This document shows, one piece after another, positions 4,895 through 5,143 of a stretch of 5,143 bases of DNA (position 1 is the first letter of the stretch; each line of letters opens with the position of its first letter). Source of the stretch: an uncultured Alphaproteobacteria bacterium (GTDB lineage Bacteria > Pseudomonadota > Alphaproteobacteria > CAAHEQ01 > UBA3637); NCBI GenBank assembly GCA_947629595.1, contig CANREI010000086.1, positions 1-5,143 of the forward strand. Direction: 5' to 3'. The notes beneath the pieces were generated by a model that did not search any database, had not been told where the DNA came from, and saw only the letters and a program-made list of their open reading frames with translations. The translations under genes were made by a program, and so were the position numbers.

Positions 4895-5143
4895 TTATCC
4901 CTGTAACGCTTCTAATATTTTTTGATAAAAATCAATGCGGGAAGCCACTTCCGTTTTACCCAAATCGTTTCGATAATCTTTTAACGCATTTTGCGCATTT
5001 TGAAGCTGTGCCTCAATTTTTTTAACATCAATTTTTTCTTCTTCCACACCCCATGCCAACACCGGGCACAAGTTCCGTCGCACCTCGCAAATACCGCCGG
5101 AAACAAAAAAACTCACCGGCTTTTGCCCTTTGTTGTAAACAAT
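4895..5143 (-). CDS. atpC: F1 ATP synthase epsilon subunit, C-terminal part (N-terminus off the edge)
   Basis: The frame is open to the right edge, giving the last 82 residues; the GTG at 5116 is internal, not a start, because the frame reads on through IVYNKGQKPV. Epsilon is part of the central stalk of F1Fo ATP synthase and helps couple rotation to catalysis and restrain hydrolysis. FFVSGGICEVRRNLCPVLAWG (fragment residues 12-32) matches the end of the epsilon beta-sandwich ('FxVxGGFxEVxxxxVTVLAE' in the family). The next part, VEEEKIDVKKIEAQLQNAQN, corresponds to the 'AExAEEIDxxxAxxxxxxA' start of the C-terminal helical region. A second helix (about 60-80) ends FYQKILEALQG. Unusual are Cys in place of Phe/Tyr after GG and Trp at the usual Ala/Glu position. 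atpC is normally last in the F1 operon, so atpD is expected upstream beyond 5143. Confidence 0.85.
   Translation of the reverse strand: MVYNKGQKPVSFFVSGGICEVRRNLCPVLAWGVEEEKIDVKKIEAQLQNAQNALKDYRNDLGKTEVASRIDFYQKILEALQG

Noticed and set aside
4768..5025. Plus-strand ORF of 85 aa with a TTG start
   Set aside because: Its second half is antisense to atpC and its start is a TTG within T/A runs with only a weak GAG upstream.

Overview
The window looks like a piece of an AT-rich alphaproteobacterial chromosome. Three things suggest this: an rluD gene facing a small membrane protein that resembles the DUF6476 family (a pairing I know from Alphaproteobacteria), the 3' end of a recognisable F1 ATP synthase epsilon gene (atpC), and an OmpA-like porin-family barrel of Gram-negative type. 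The low GC and the accessory surface genes would fit an uncultured host- or gut-associated lineage, but the sequence does not prove that.

Layout, left to right. At 1-200 (minus) is the 5' part of an unrecognised membrane-anchored protein with a TTG start. At 337-675 (minus) is the DUF6476-like single-pass protein. It diverges from rluD (708-1712, plus), with only 32 bp between the start codons, so each gene's best promoter lies inside the other's coding sequence. rluD converges on an outer-membrane beta-barrel gene (1773-2360, minus), and two perfect hairpins lie at the junction. Next come a 492-residue membrane-anchored protein with about eight EGF-like modules (2563-4041, minus) and a small secreted or anchored protein built from six NSLPPTP repeats (4162-4611, minus). 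The repeat gene has a near-consensus sigma70 promoter, phased A/T tracts upstream of it and a structured 5' leader. At the right edge, 4895-5143 (minus) is the C-terminal part of atpC, so the rest of an atp operon probably lies beyond the window.

The three genes between atpC and rluD all read leftward, all encode export or membrane signals and each has a promoter of its own. They look like an envelope/surface block inserted between housekeeping genes, not one tightly coupled operon. The main discovery candidate is the EGF-repeat protein. Its N-terminus has a type IV prepilin-like site (G21|M22 with Glu at +5, then a hydrophobic helix), and its first 150 residues carry a 'GLTxAxC' segment reminiscent of type IVb pilins such as TcpA. 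This suggests a pilin-like stalk domain fused to a cysteine-rich EGF array, possibly a minor or tip pilin with an adhesive head. The second candidate is the NSLPPTP repeat protein, whose repeat units alternate 45 and 51 bp and whose duplicated 96-bp copies differ mainly at synonymous sites.
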